Source: an uncultured Bacilli bacterium
GTDB lineage: Bacteria > Bacillota_I > Bacilli_A > RF39 > UBA660
Assembly (NCBI GenBank): GCA_947632255.1
Contig: CANROL010000056.1
Location: forward strand, 1 to 7,224
Direction of reading: 5' to 3'
Length of the DNA: 7,224 bases
The notes under the pieces are model-generated. The model was not told the origin of the DNA. It did not search any database and was given only the letters and a program-made list of their open reading frames with translations. Of the stretch, positions 1-6,392 are shown piece by piece. Every line of letters begins with the position of its first letter. Positions within the stretch are counted from its first letter, which is position 1. The position numbers and the translations under genes are program-made.

Positions 1-363
1 TATACTTTAACTAATAAAAGATTTTATAAATGGCTAAGATTTATAAATGCTACTTCAATTAATGAATTAGAAGAAATAGGAAGGAATGATGAAATAATGG
101 AAAATTCAATAAGAGTAGTACAAGAATGGTATAAAGAAACATCTAAAACAGCCCTACAAGACGCTCTAGCAGAAGAAAGATACTATGGCGAAAGAGATGG
201 CGAGAAGCGTGGTAAAAAGCAAGGCTTAATGCTTGGAAAAAAGCAAGGCATAAAACAAAAAGCTATTGAAACAGCTCAAGAAATGTTAAAAGATAATATG
301 GCAATAGATACAATCATTAAATATACTAAACTGCCTAAACAAGAAATACTAGCTTTAAAGTAA
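1..363 (+). CDS. Rpn family putative transposase/nuclease, C-terminal part (5' end outside window)
   Basis: The reading frame is open from base 1 and ends at TAA 361-363, giving the last 120 residues of a larger protein. The Met at 97 is internal and should not be taken as the start. The tail matches the C-terminal part of Rpn (recombination-promoting nuclease)/PD-(D/E)XK putative transposases. It begins with a W-L-x-F-I segment and an acidic helix. A charged, glycine-spaced stretch follows at about residues 63-83 (GERDGEKRGKKQG, then LMLGKKQG). It ends in a small helical unit of the form A-x-E-M-L-K-D-N-M-x-I-D-x-I-x-K-Y-T-K-L-P-K-Q-E-I-L. The catalytic PD-(D/E)XK core would lie upstream and is not visible, so activity cannot be judged. 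In characterised Rpn proteins the nuclease cuts DNA and promotes RecA-independent recombination; that is family knowledge. The family assignment is from pattern recognition only. Confidence 0.72.
   Translation, partial: YTLTNKRFYKWLRFINATSINELEEIGRNDEIMENSIRVVQEWYKETSKTALQDALAEERYYGERDGEKRGKKQGLMLGKKQGIKQKAIETAQEMLKDNMAIDTIIKYTKLPKQEILALK
211..249 (+). repeat. 24-bp-period direct repeat within the Rpn tail
   Basis: GGTAAAAAGCAAGGC (211-225) recurs as GGAAAAAAGCAAGGC (235-249), one base different and exactly 24 bases apart. It encodes two GKKQG units eight residues apart, inside a run with glycine at every fourth position. Copy number of such units commonly varies among Rpn proteins, which is consistent with slippage; that last point is inference. 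Confidence 0.6.
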
Positions 364-387
364 TTAAAAATATCTCACTTATTAATT

Positions 388-448
388 AAAAAATGAATTT
401 TGTTATTAATTATTTATTATAATTATTAACCCAATTCATCTTTTTTTT
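388..448 (+). terminator. Rho-independent terminator after the Rpn gene
   Basis: A long imperfect hairpin starts 24 bases past the Rpn stop. The outer stem TGAATT (394-399) pairs with AATTCA (433-438) and is extended by flanking A and T runs. After a TT/CC internal mismatch, an inner stem pairs 402-413 with 419-430, with a single T-T mismatch and a 5-base loop. An eight-T run (441-448) follows directly. The A run on the left arm means the structure could also work on the minus strand. Its place fits termination of Rpn transcription before tmcAL. Confidence 0.7.
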
Positions 449-522
449 ACTCTAAAATCGCCATTATTATTTACAAATCATAGACATAATCATTATTTTA
501 ATAGCTAAAAAGTATATATTCG

Positions 523-531
523 TGTTATACT
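523..531 (+). promoter_or_regulatory. Extended -10 promoter element for tmcAL
   Basis: TGTTATACT is a good extended -10 (TGn followed by TATACT at 526-531). No convincing -35 hexamer lies 16-18 bases upstream, which is tolerable for an extended -10. Initiation about 7 bases downstream would fall near 538, giving a leader of only about 9 bases that begins with the ribosome binding site GGTGAT (538-543). Confidence 0.5.
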
Positions 532-546
532 TATTTTGGTGATAAT

Positions 547-1659
547 ATGCATGTTGTTGGTATAATCTGTGAATATAATCCTTTCCATAAAGGTCATATT
601 CATCATATAAATGAAGCTAAAAAAATGTTTCCTGATAGTCCCCTAATCTTAGTTTTAAATGGTTATTTTCTAGAACGTGGTGAAGTAAGTATTATATCTA
701 AAGAAAATAAAACTTTACTTGCCCTAATCTATGGTGTTGATTTAGTTGTCGAACTCCCCTTTATCTATGGTTCTCAAAGTGCCGATATATTTGCCGATGC
801 CGCGATTAAAATTCTTGGCTATTTAGGTTGTACTGACCTAGTCTTTGGTAGTGAATCTAATAATATTGTTGCTCTAAAAAAAATAGCCTTAAAACAAGAT
901 AATATTAAATATCAAGCTAAAGTAAAAGAACTCATGGATACTGGTATAAATTATCCAACCGCCATGGCTAAAGCTTTAAATATAACAGATGACTTATTTA
1001 ATCCTAATGACTTATTAGGTATTTCTTATCTTAAAGCTATTTTAAAAAATAATTTAAACATTGAAGCCCACACCATTAAAAGAACTAGTAATTATCATGA
1101 TTTAGAAGAAGATAAAGAAATAATAAGTGCTAGTAATATTCGCAAAAGACTTCAAAATAATGAAGATATCTCTTTATATTTACCTAAAAAATCTTTAAAT
1201 TTAATTGAAAATATTTCTTTAAATGATTTATTTAAATATTTAAAATATAAAATAATTGTTGATAATGACTTAGCTAAATATTTAACAGTAGATGAAGGTA
1301 TAGATAATCGTTTAAAAGAAAAAATATTAGAATGTTCTAATATTAATGAATTAATTGCAGCTATTAAAACTAAAAGATATACTTATAATAAAATATGTCG
1401 CATGTTTATTCATATTCTAACTAATGTTCCTAAAGAAATTAATAAAATAGCTAGTATTGAATATATAAGAATTTTAGGTTTTAATGAAATAGGTCGTAAA
1501 TATTTACATGATTTAAAAGATCCTGAAGTAGGTTTTGTTCCTATTCCTAATAGTATTATTTACAAATATGAATTAATCGCTGCCGAGTTATATAGTTTAA
1601 TAAGTAAAAATGATGTTTTAACTTTTGAAAAAAGTAATAAGCCTATCTTTTTTAAATAG
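547..1659 (+). CDS. tmcAL: tRNA(Met) cytidine acetate ligase TmcAL
   Basis: TmcAL (YlbM family) is a cytoplasmic enzyme that uses acetate and ATP to make N4-acetylcytidine at the wobble base C34 of elongator tRNA(Met), which sharpens AUG decoding. This is known for the Bacillus subtilis enzyme. The sequence shows the nucleotidyltransferase fold from the N-terminus: GIICEYNPFHKGH with the HxGH nucleotide-binding motif at 14-17, then NGYFLERGE (38-46), GVDLVVELPF (63-72) and FGSES (100-104). The family-typical PNDLLGISYLKA follows at 153-164, and ISASNIRK (193-200) resembles the second adenylate-binding motif. VDEGIDNR (248-255) and TKRYTYNKICR (275-285) come from the C-terminal tRNA-binding half. 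At 370 residues it is somewhat shorter than the roughly 415-residue B. subtilis protein, but all motifs are present, so it looks complete. The ATG at 547 has GGTGAT three bases upstream, which is close spacing. The gene converges on fpg with an 11-base gap. Confidence 0.93.
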   Translation: MHVVGIICEYNPFHKGHIHHINEAKKMFPDSPLILVLNGYFLERGEVSIISKENKTLLALIYGVDLVVELPFIYGSQSADIFADAAIKILGYLGCTDLVFGSESNNIVALKKIALKQDNIKYQAKVKELMDTGINYPTAMAKALNITDDLFNPNDLLGISYLKAILKNNLNIEAHTIKRTSNYHDLEEDKEIISASNIRKRLQNNEDISLYLPKKSLNLIENISLNDLFKYLKYKIIVDNDLAKYLTVDEGIDNRLKEKILECSNINELIAAIKTKRYTYNKICRMFIHILTNVPKEINKIASIEYIRILGFNEIGRKYLHDLKDPEVGFVPIPNSIIYKYELIAAELYSLISKNDVLTFEKSNKPIFFK

Positions 1660-1672
1660 CTTATTACTTTTT
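1629..1672. terminator. Bidirectional terminator shared by convergent tmcAL and fpg
   Basis: A perfect 14-bp inverted repeat pairs AAAAAGTAATAAGC (1629-1642) with GCTTATTACTTTTT (1659-1672), with a 16-base loop. On the plus strand the stem runs into TTTTTATTTTT; on the minus strand it runs into TTTTTTC. It therefore has the U tract needed for intrinsic termination in both directions. The repeat lies partly in coding sequence: the left arm is in the last tmcAL codons, the last base of the tmcAL stop (1657-1659) opens the right arm, and the right arm covers two bases of the fpg stop (1671-1673). Confidence 0.85.
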
Positions 1673-2489
1673 ATTTTTGACAATTAGGACAATAATAAGT
1701 ACTTCTTCCCCCTACTTTAATATTTTTAATAGGAGTCTTACATCTAAAACATGGTTCTCCTTCTTTTTTATGAACTTTAAGTTTTTGTTGAAAACGCCCA
1801 GTAACTCCTAAACTAGAGGTATAACTCTTAATGGTAGTACCACCCATTTTAATAGCTTCTTTTATTATTTCATTACTTCCTTTAACTATTAATTCACATT
1901 CTTCTTTAGTTAATTTTTGAGCTTCTTTTAAAGGATTTACATGAGCATAAAATAATACTTCATTGGCATAAATATTACCTAACCCACTGATAATAGTTTG
2001 ATCAAGTAAAACTGTTTTAATAGGCAGTTTTTTATTTTTAAATTTATCTAATAAATAATTAGCATTTAAATCTTTATCTAATGGTTCTAAACCTTGTTTA
2101 GTAAGACATTCTACTTTATCTATTTCTTCTTTTTTAATTAAATTCATGCGTCCAAATTTTCTAGTATCATGATATCTTAAGGTCGTGTCGTCATTAAATG
2201 TAAAAACAATATGTTCATGTTTAGCTATTTCTTCATCTTGATCTTTAATAAAATATTTACCTTCCATCCTTAAATGTGATAATAAATAATATTTATTAGT
2301 TTCAAAGATTAACCATTTACCTTTTCTTTTAATATCAATAAATTCTTCATTAATTAAATTTTTCTTAAAATCATCGACATTACTTTCAATAATTTTATCA
2401 TAATAAATATCAATTTTTTTAATTTTTTTATGTAATATTTTTTGTTTTAAAGTATTTCTTACAGTTTCTACTTCCGCGATTTCTGGCAT
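1671..2489 (-). CDS. mutM: Formamidopyrimidine-DNA glycosylase (Fpg/MutM)
   Basis: Fpg excises 8-oxoguanine and ring-opened purines from DNA and cleaves the abasic site by beta,delta-elimination, starting base excision repair. The 272-residue length is normal. The catalytic proline follows the initiator Met (MPE), with Glu next to it. The usual N-terminal PELPEVE reads PEIAEVE, so Pro5 is Ala while both glutamates remain. K58 in KRKGKWLIF is the conserved beta-hairpin lysine; HLRMEGKY (72-79), DTRKFGR (108-114) and GLGNIYANE (169-177) are the DNA-contacting signatures. FQQKLKVHKKEGEPC leads into a complete four-cysteine zinc finger (C247, C250, C267, C270), with R262 in GGRSTYYC. The ATG has AGAGGA seven bases upstream. 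The start lies 15 bases downstream of the polA stop, so the two genes are almost certainly cotranscribed, and polA-mutM adjacency is common in Bacilli. The gene ends in the bidirectional terminator. Confidence 0.96.
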   Translation of the reverse strand: MPEIAEVETVRNTLKQKILHKKIKKIDIYYDKIIESNVDDFKKNLINEEFIDIKRKGKWLIFETNKYYLLSHLRMEGKYFIKDQDEEIAKHEHIVFTFNDDTTLRYHDTRKFGRMNLIKKEEIDKVECLTKQGLEPLDKDLNANYLLDKFKNKKLPIKTVLLDQTIISGLGNIYANEVLFYAHVNPLKEAQKLTKEECELIVKGSNEIIKEAIKMGGTTIKSYTSSLGVTGRFQQKLKVHKKEGEPCFRCKTPIKNIKVGGRSTYYCPNCQK

Positions 2490-2504
2490 AATATTCCTCT
2501 TTTT

Positions 2505-5081
2505 CTATTTTGCTTCATATAAATCTTTACCCATGGCAATTCCAACTTTTAATGGGACAGATAATTTAATAACATTTTCCATAACATCTTTTACTATTTG
2601 AGTTACTTCTTCAAGTTCACTATTTACTGTATCAATAACTAATTCATCATGAATTTGTAAAACCATTTTACTTTTAATATTTCTTTTTTGAAATTCTTGA
2701 TAAACTAAAACCATAGCTTTTTTTATGATGTCGGCACTTGTTCCTTGAATAGGTGTATTAAGAGCAATCCTCTCGCCAGCACTTCTAACCATAAAATTAC
2801 GATTATTTAATTCTTCAATAGTTCTTTTACGATTAAATAAAGTTCGAACATACCCAGTTTCATAAGCTTCTTTAACTATATTATCCATATAATTTTTAAC
2901 ACCAGGATATAATTCATAATATTTTTTAATAAAACTTTGAGCTTCTTTAGGATTAATATGTAAGTTTTCCCCTAAACCAAAACCACTTATACCATAGACA
3001 ATACCAAAGATAACTGCTTTCGCGGTGGAACGCATCGTTTTTGTAACATCTTCTTCTTTTACCCCATATATATCCGCGGCTACTTTAGTATGAATATCTT
3101 GATCATTATTAAATGCTTGAATTAGTTCAGGACTTTTAGATATATGAGCTAATATTCTTAATTCTATTTGTGAATAATCAATACTTAAAAATAAATCATT
3201 AGAAGGAATAAATGCTTTTCTTACTCTTCTTCCTTCTTCCCCTCTTACGGGGATATTTTGTAAATTAGGTTCAACACTTGATAAACGACCAGTTCTAGTT
3301 AAAGTTTGTTTAAAAATCGTATGAATCTTCCCATCCGGAAATTTCGCATTTTCTAAACTTATAGTATAAGTAGATAATATTTTACTAAACATGCGATAAT
3401 CTAAAATTAAATTAATAATTGGGTGTCTATCACTTAATTTTTGTAAAGTAGTTGCATCAGTTTTATAACCTTTTTGGGTTTTCTTTCCCTCAGCAAGACC
3501 TAAACGATCAAATAAAACTTCCCCCAATTGTTTAGAACTTTGAATATTAAAAGTACAACCAGCCATATTATATATTTCTCTTGTAATAACATCAATTTTA
3601 GCTTCTAATTCGGCTTGAATTTCTTTTAAAGTATCAGAATTTATCTTAACCCCAGTATATTCCATATCTGCAAGAACATAAGAAAGAGGCATTTCTATTT
3701 CACTAAATAATTGATACATTTCTTCAGTTTTTAATTTATTAATATATTCATCTCTTTTATCATAAATAAATCTTGCTTTTAAAGCTATATCATTTTTTAA
3801 TTTATCTTTATTTTGAAAATTATCTTTTACTAAATCTTCATAAAAAGTCACATTAATTTTTTCTGGATGCATTAAATAAGCAATATCATCTTTAATAAAA
3901 CCATCAGTTAAATAAGCCGCGATCATTAAATCAAAATTAGCTTCTGGTAACTTAATTTTATTTCTTCTTGCTAAAATATCTAATAATTTAGCATTATAAG
4001 TATAAACTATTTTATTTTGAAGAATACTTTCTAAATAAGGAAACATATTTTTATCTAGAATATAATTATGATTTTTATCACAAAGAGCAATACCTAAAAT
4101 ATTTCCTAAATGATAATTTTCTTGATCTATTTCCACATAAATACTAACTTCGTTATCTAAAACTATATCATTTAAATCATTTACTTCTTGATACTCAATA
4201 TTATCTGTTATAATTTCAGGTTTCGTAAAGTTTTTTAATAAAGAATAAAATTCTAATGTTTCATATATTTCACTTAATTCAGTAGAATTTTCACCTAAAT
4301 ATTTTATATCTTCAAAAGTTATATTTAAAGGAACATCACGATATATAGTAGCTATTTCTTTAGACATAAAAGCACTATCTTTATCATTTTCAAGTTTTTC
4401 TTTAGTTTTGCCAGTTATTTTATCTAAATTAGCATATATACCTTCTAAAGAACCATATTCTTGTAATAATTTTAAGGCTGTTTTTTCACCAATACCTTTT
4501 ACGCCCGGAATATTATCGGATGCATCACCGGCAAGAGCTTTTAAATCAATTATTTTAAGAGGTTCAATCCCATAATCAGCTTTAAAAGTTTCGGGACTAT
4601 ATTTAATATAACCAGTTTGTTTTAATAATTTTACATCAACAACATTACTTATTAATTGCAATAAGTCCCGATCACTTGAAATAATGGTGGCATCATATTC
4701 TGGATCTAAATCAGCCATTTTAGCCAGAGTCCCAACAATATCATCAGCCTCATATGGCTCTAATTCTAAATATTTTATACCCATAGCTTTTAATATATCA
4801 CGAGCAATAGGCATTTGCTTTATTAAATCATCAGGAGTTTCATGCCTTCCTTCTTTATAAAAATCATATTTTTGTTTTCGAAAGTTCTTTCCAACATCAA
4901 AAGCCACCATCATATATTCTGGCTTTTCTTCATTAATTATTTTATTAATCATATTTACAAAACCATATAATGCATTAGTTGGAAAACCCTTAGAATTACG
5001 CATTATATTACCTGAATAAGCTGTTGCATAATAACTGCGAAACATTAAATTATTACCATCTACTAAAATAACTCTTTTCAT
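2505..5081 (-). CDS. polA: DNA polymerase I
   Basis: This 858-residue protein is full length for Bacillota Pol I, which fills repair gaps and removes RNA primers. Residues 1-290 form the 5'-nuclease: VDGNNLMFRSYYA (D8), FDVGKNFRK (D62), EPYEADDIVG (D113, D114), SSDRDL (D137, D139) and the helix-hairpin-helix region GDASDNIPGVKGIGEK (185-200). Residues about 300-460 hold the 3'-5' exonuclease fold, but the DxE of ExoI is not recognisable (the strand reads SIYVEIDQE) and ExoII and ExoIII are degenerate, so proofreading is probably absent, as in B. subtilis Pol I. The polymerase domain has TGRLSSVEPNLQNIPVR (597-613), motif A DYSQIELR (635-642), motif B R684-x3-K688-x3-F692 with Y696, and motif C QIHDELV with D812 and E813. 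In motif B the usual Asn before Phe is Ile (KAVIFGIVYG). The ATG has GAGGTG four bases upstream. It is the first gene of the polA-mutM pair. Confidence 0.97.
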   Translation of the reverse strand: MKRVILVDGNNLMFRSYYATAYSGNIMRNSKGFPTNALYGFVNMINKIINEEKPEYMMVAFDVGKNFRKQKYDFYKEGRHETPDDLIKQMPIARDILKAMGIKYLELEPYEADDIVGTLAKMADLDPEYDATIISSDRDLLQLISNVVDVKLLKQTGYIKYSPETFKADYGIEPLKIIDLKALAGDASDNIPGVKGIGEKTALKLLQEYGSLEGIYANLDKITGKTKEKLENDKDSAFMSKEIATIYRDVPLNITFEDIKYLGENSTELSEIYETLEFYSLLKNFTKPEIITDNIEYQEVNDLNDIVLDNEVSIYVEIDQENYHLGNILGIALCDKNHNYILDKNMFPYLESILQNKIVYTYNAKLLDILARRNKIKLPEANFDLMIAAYLTDGFIKDDIAYLMHPEKINVTFYEDLVKDNFQNKDKLKNDIALKARFIYDKRDEYINKLKTEEMYQLFSEIEMPLSYVLADMEYTGVKINSDTLKEIQAELEAKIDVITREIYNMAGCTFNIQSSKQLGEVLFDRLGLAEGKKTQKGYKTDATTLQKLSDRHPIINLILDYRMFSKILSTYTISLENAKFPDGKIHTIFKQTLTRTGRLSSVEPNLQNIPVRGEEGRRVRKAFIPSNDLFLSIDYSQIELRILAHISKSPELIQAFNNDQDIHTKVAADIYGVKEEDVTKTMRSTAKAVIFGIVYGISGFGLGENLHINPKEAQSFIKKYYELYPGVKNYMDNIVKEAYETGYVRTLFNRKRTIEELNNRNFMVRSAGERIALNTPIQGTSADIIKKAMVLVYQEFQKRNIKSKMVLQIHDELVIDTVNSELEEVTQIVKDVMENVIKLSVPLKVGIAMGKDLYEAK

Positions 5082-5099
5082 ACTACACCTCTTATAACC

Positions 5100-5105
5100 A
5101 TTATA
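5100..5105 (-). promoter_or_regulatory. -10 promoter element for polA-mutM
   Basis: On the minus strand a consensus TATAAT occupies 5105-5100. The position 17 bases upstream (5128-5123) reads TTTTTT, a poor -35 that coincides with the U run of the preceding terminator. Expected initiation near 5093 leaves a leader of about 12 bases, just enough for the ribosome binding site AGAGGTG (5092-5086). Confidence 0.5.
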
Positions 5106-5120
5106 AACTAAAATAATCAG

Positions 5121-5155
5121 AAAAAAAAGCTAAAATAAAGGAATTTTAACTTCTT
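5121..5155 (-). terminator. Rho-independent terminator after the 291-residue protein gene
   Basis: Read on the minus strand, TAAAAT (5148-5143) and ATTTTA (5136-5131) form a stem around the loop TCCTTT. The stem extends outward through a U-G wobble and a G-C pair into AAGAA opposite the T run, for about 13 pairs including wobbles. Eight T follow at 5128-5121. The stem is GC-poor, so strength is uncertain. It lies 46 bases past the upstream gene's stop and just before the polA -10. Confidence 0.6.
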
Positions 5156-5201
5156 AATTTTTAACTTATATATATTTATAAGTAGTTATACATTTTAAAA
5201 T

Positions 5202-6077
5202 TTAAATATTATTTTCTAATATTTTTTGGTATTTATCATCTAAGTGTCTTGATATAAGTTCATCATTTAAAACTTGTTTAATAAATTCTTTATCATTAGT
5301 TTTAATAATTTTATTTACTAACTTTTCTTGATTTACTTGATATATACCACTTAAATATTCACCTAAATACCATATATCTTTTTGATTAACAAAAAAGTCA
5401 TCTAACAAATCATAATTATAACCTTTACCATCAAAACTCATTCCTAAACGCCATATATTTTCTAAAGCATAATCATAATCTTGAGCAACTTTTATTAAAT
5501 TATTAAATGTTTCTTGGTCTATTTTAGGAATAAAAGGTACTGCGATATAAGAAGTTATTAAAAGCATTAATTCTAAATCACTCATATTTTTAGCTATATC
5601 TAAGTAAGTTTTATTATTTATTAATAAAGTACATATTCTTTCATATTCATCTTCATTTTCAATAATTAATTCTTCTAAAGATTTATCATTATTTAAAATA
5701 TTATTTATTAAATCATTTAAATCTTTTTGTTCTATATGAAATATAAGAAATGTTTTTATTTCTTCAATAAGATTATCTTTATCTATAAATTTATTTATAT
5801 ATTTAAAAACAGTTTTTACTAAAAAATTATTTTTTAAAATTAAATTAAATTCTAAATCTTTCTTATTTATATTAATAAATATTTCTCCTTTTTTACCATT
5901 TTGAAAAGATATATCTTTATTAAATACTATTTCATATATATTTTCATCATAATAAATTTTTAAAGTACTTCCTATTTCTAAATCATAAATAGTTTTTATA
6001 ATTATTTCATCTTTTTTAATATCATATTTATATGGTATGCTAGTATTCTCAATAGATAATTTTATTTCTTTAAACAT
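5202..6077 (-). CDS. Hypothetical protein, 291 residues, function unknown
   Basis: I do not recognise this protein. It is very rich in Asn, Ile, Lys and Asp/Glu. It has no signal peptide and no clear membrane segment, so it is probably cytoplasmic. Residues 1-80 look beta-rich, with short alternating strands split by charged turns (for example GSTLKIYYDENIYEIVF at 36-52). From about 85 onward it looks helical. The most information-rich stretch is about residues 202-245, with the key pieces YALENIWRLGMSFDGKGY, LLDDFF, and DIWYLGEYLSGI; its aromatic and glycine content suggests a conserved core. The ATG has a strong AAGGAG eight bases upstream, and there is an extended -10 promoter and a terminator, so it appears to be an intact single-gene unit. 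Codon use is even more AT-rich than in polA. It is not clearly tied to polA, which has its own promoter. Confidence 0.75.
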   Translation of the reverse strand: MFKEIKLSIENTSIPYKYDIKKDEIIIKTIYDLEIGSTLKIYYDENIYEIVFNKDISFQNGKKGEIFININKKDLEFNLILKNNFLVKTVFKYINKFIDKDNLIEEIKTFLIFHIEQKDLNDLINNILNNDKSLEELIIENEDEYERICTLLINNKTYLDIAKNMSDLELMLLITSYIAVPFIPKIDQETFNNLIKVAQDYDYALENIWRLGMSFDGKGYNYDLLDDFFVNQKDIWYLGEYLSGIYQVNQEKLVNKIIKTNDKEFIKQVLNDELISRHLDDKYQKILENNI

Positions 6078-6116
6078 TTTATTTACTCCTTTTTTTAGGT
6101 TAATTTTTATAATTAA

Positions 6117-6145
6117 TATATATCATAAAATTCACTTTTTAGCAA
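6117..6145 (-). promoter_or_regulatory. Promoter of the 291-residue protein gene
   Basis: On the minus strand, TTGCTA (6145-6140) and TATATA (6122-6117) are separated by 17 bases, and TGA directly before the -10 makes it an extended -10. Initiation near 6110 gives a leader of about 32 bases that includes the ribosome binding site (CTCCT on the plus strand at 6086-6090). Confidence 0.55.
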
Positions 6146-6227
6146 CTATTTTAAATATACTATTGTTTATCATATTATTGCTATATTATAATTTTATATT
6201 ATAACTTTTTTAACATTTCAAAAATAT

Positions 6228-6256
6228 TTGATTTTTTAGATATATTTCATTATAAT
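6228..6256 (+). promoter_or_regulatory. Promoter of the leader ORF and DUF3800 gene
   Basis: TTGATT (6228-6233) and a consensus TATAAT (6251-6256) are separated by exactly 17 bases. Initiation near 6263 would give a leader of about 130 bases before the DUF3800 start, long enough for regulation. Confidence 0.6.
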
Positions 6257-6344
6257 TATTATTACAAGAAAATTTTTCAAATATTAAAATACCTAACAAG
6301 TTGAAACTAAAAAGATTAACAATCAAATTATAGAAAGGAAGTGA

Positions 6345-6386
6345 ATGGATTGCACAAAATTTAATTGTTTATATTTGTGCAATTAA
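6345..6386 (+). CDS. 13-codon cysteine-rich leader ORF upstream of the DUF3800 gene
   Basis: ATG 6345 is preceded by the strong ribosome binding site AAAGGAAG (6334-6341). It opens MDCTKFNCLYLCN, with three cysteines in 13 residues, and stops at TAA 6384-6386. It is in the same frame as the DUF3800 gene, whose ATG comes six bases after this stop. The downstream gene has no ribosome binding site of its own, so translation and termination here may feed reinitiation. Two of the Cys codons fall within the inverted-repeat arms, so the peptide sequence may be a by-product of the hairpin. The alternative is that this is the original N-terminus of the DUF3800 protein, cut off by a nonsense change. 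Existence as a translated peptide is unproven. Confidence 0.4.
   Translation: MDCTKFNCLYLCN
6349..6383 (+). repeat. 10-bp perfect inverted repeat within the leader ORF
   Basis: ATTGCACAAA (6349-6358) is exactly complementary to TTTGTGCAAT (6374-6383), with a 15-base AT-rich loop. There is no T run after it, so it is not an intrinsic terminator. It lies wholly within the 13-codon ORF and between the only good ribosome binding site and the DUF3800 start. It could be an RNA hairpin affecting initiation or a DNA operator for a dimeric repressor. Confidence 0.7.
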
Positions 6387-6392
6387 AAATTT

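Larger units (their letters stand above)
6078..6392. other. Divergent intergenic region (315 bp)
   Basis: This is the only stretch above 300 bases without a long gene. It holds the leftward promoter (6117-6145), a weak all-AT inverted repeat TTATAAT/ATTATAA (6186-6192 and 6198-6204), the rightward promoter (6228-6256), an A-rich leader, a 13-codon ORF with a good ribosome binding site (6345-6386) and a 10-bp perfect inverted repeat inside that ORF. I see no tRNA, CRISPR or further coding potential. Confidence 0.6.

Noticed and set aside
97..99. ATG at 97 as the start of an 88-residue protein
   Set aside because: The frame is open to base 1 and the upstream residues continue the Rpn C-terminal pattern, so this Met is internal.
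5166..5185. Inverted repeat ACTTATA/TATAAGT downstream of the 291-residue gene as its terminator
   Set aside because: It is all-AT apart from one pair and has no T run on either strand. The hairpin at 5121-5155 with eight T is the better candidate.
6186..6210. AT-only inverted repeat TTATAAT/ATTATAA followed by T6 as a terminator or operator
   Set aside because: In DNA this AT-rich such repeats arise by chance, there is no G-C pair in the stem and no gene ends nearby.
6301..6333. TTGAAA (6301) with TTATAG (6328) as a promoter close to the leader ORF
   Set aside because: The spacer would be 21 bases. The pair at 6228-6256 has a 17-base spacer and a consensus -10.
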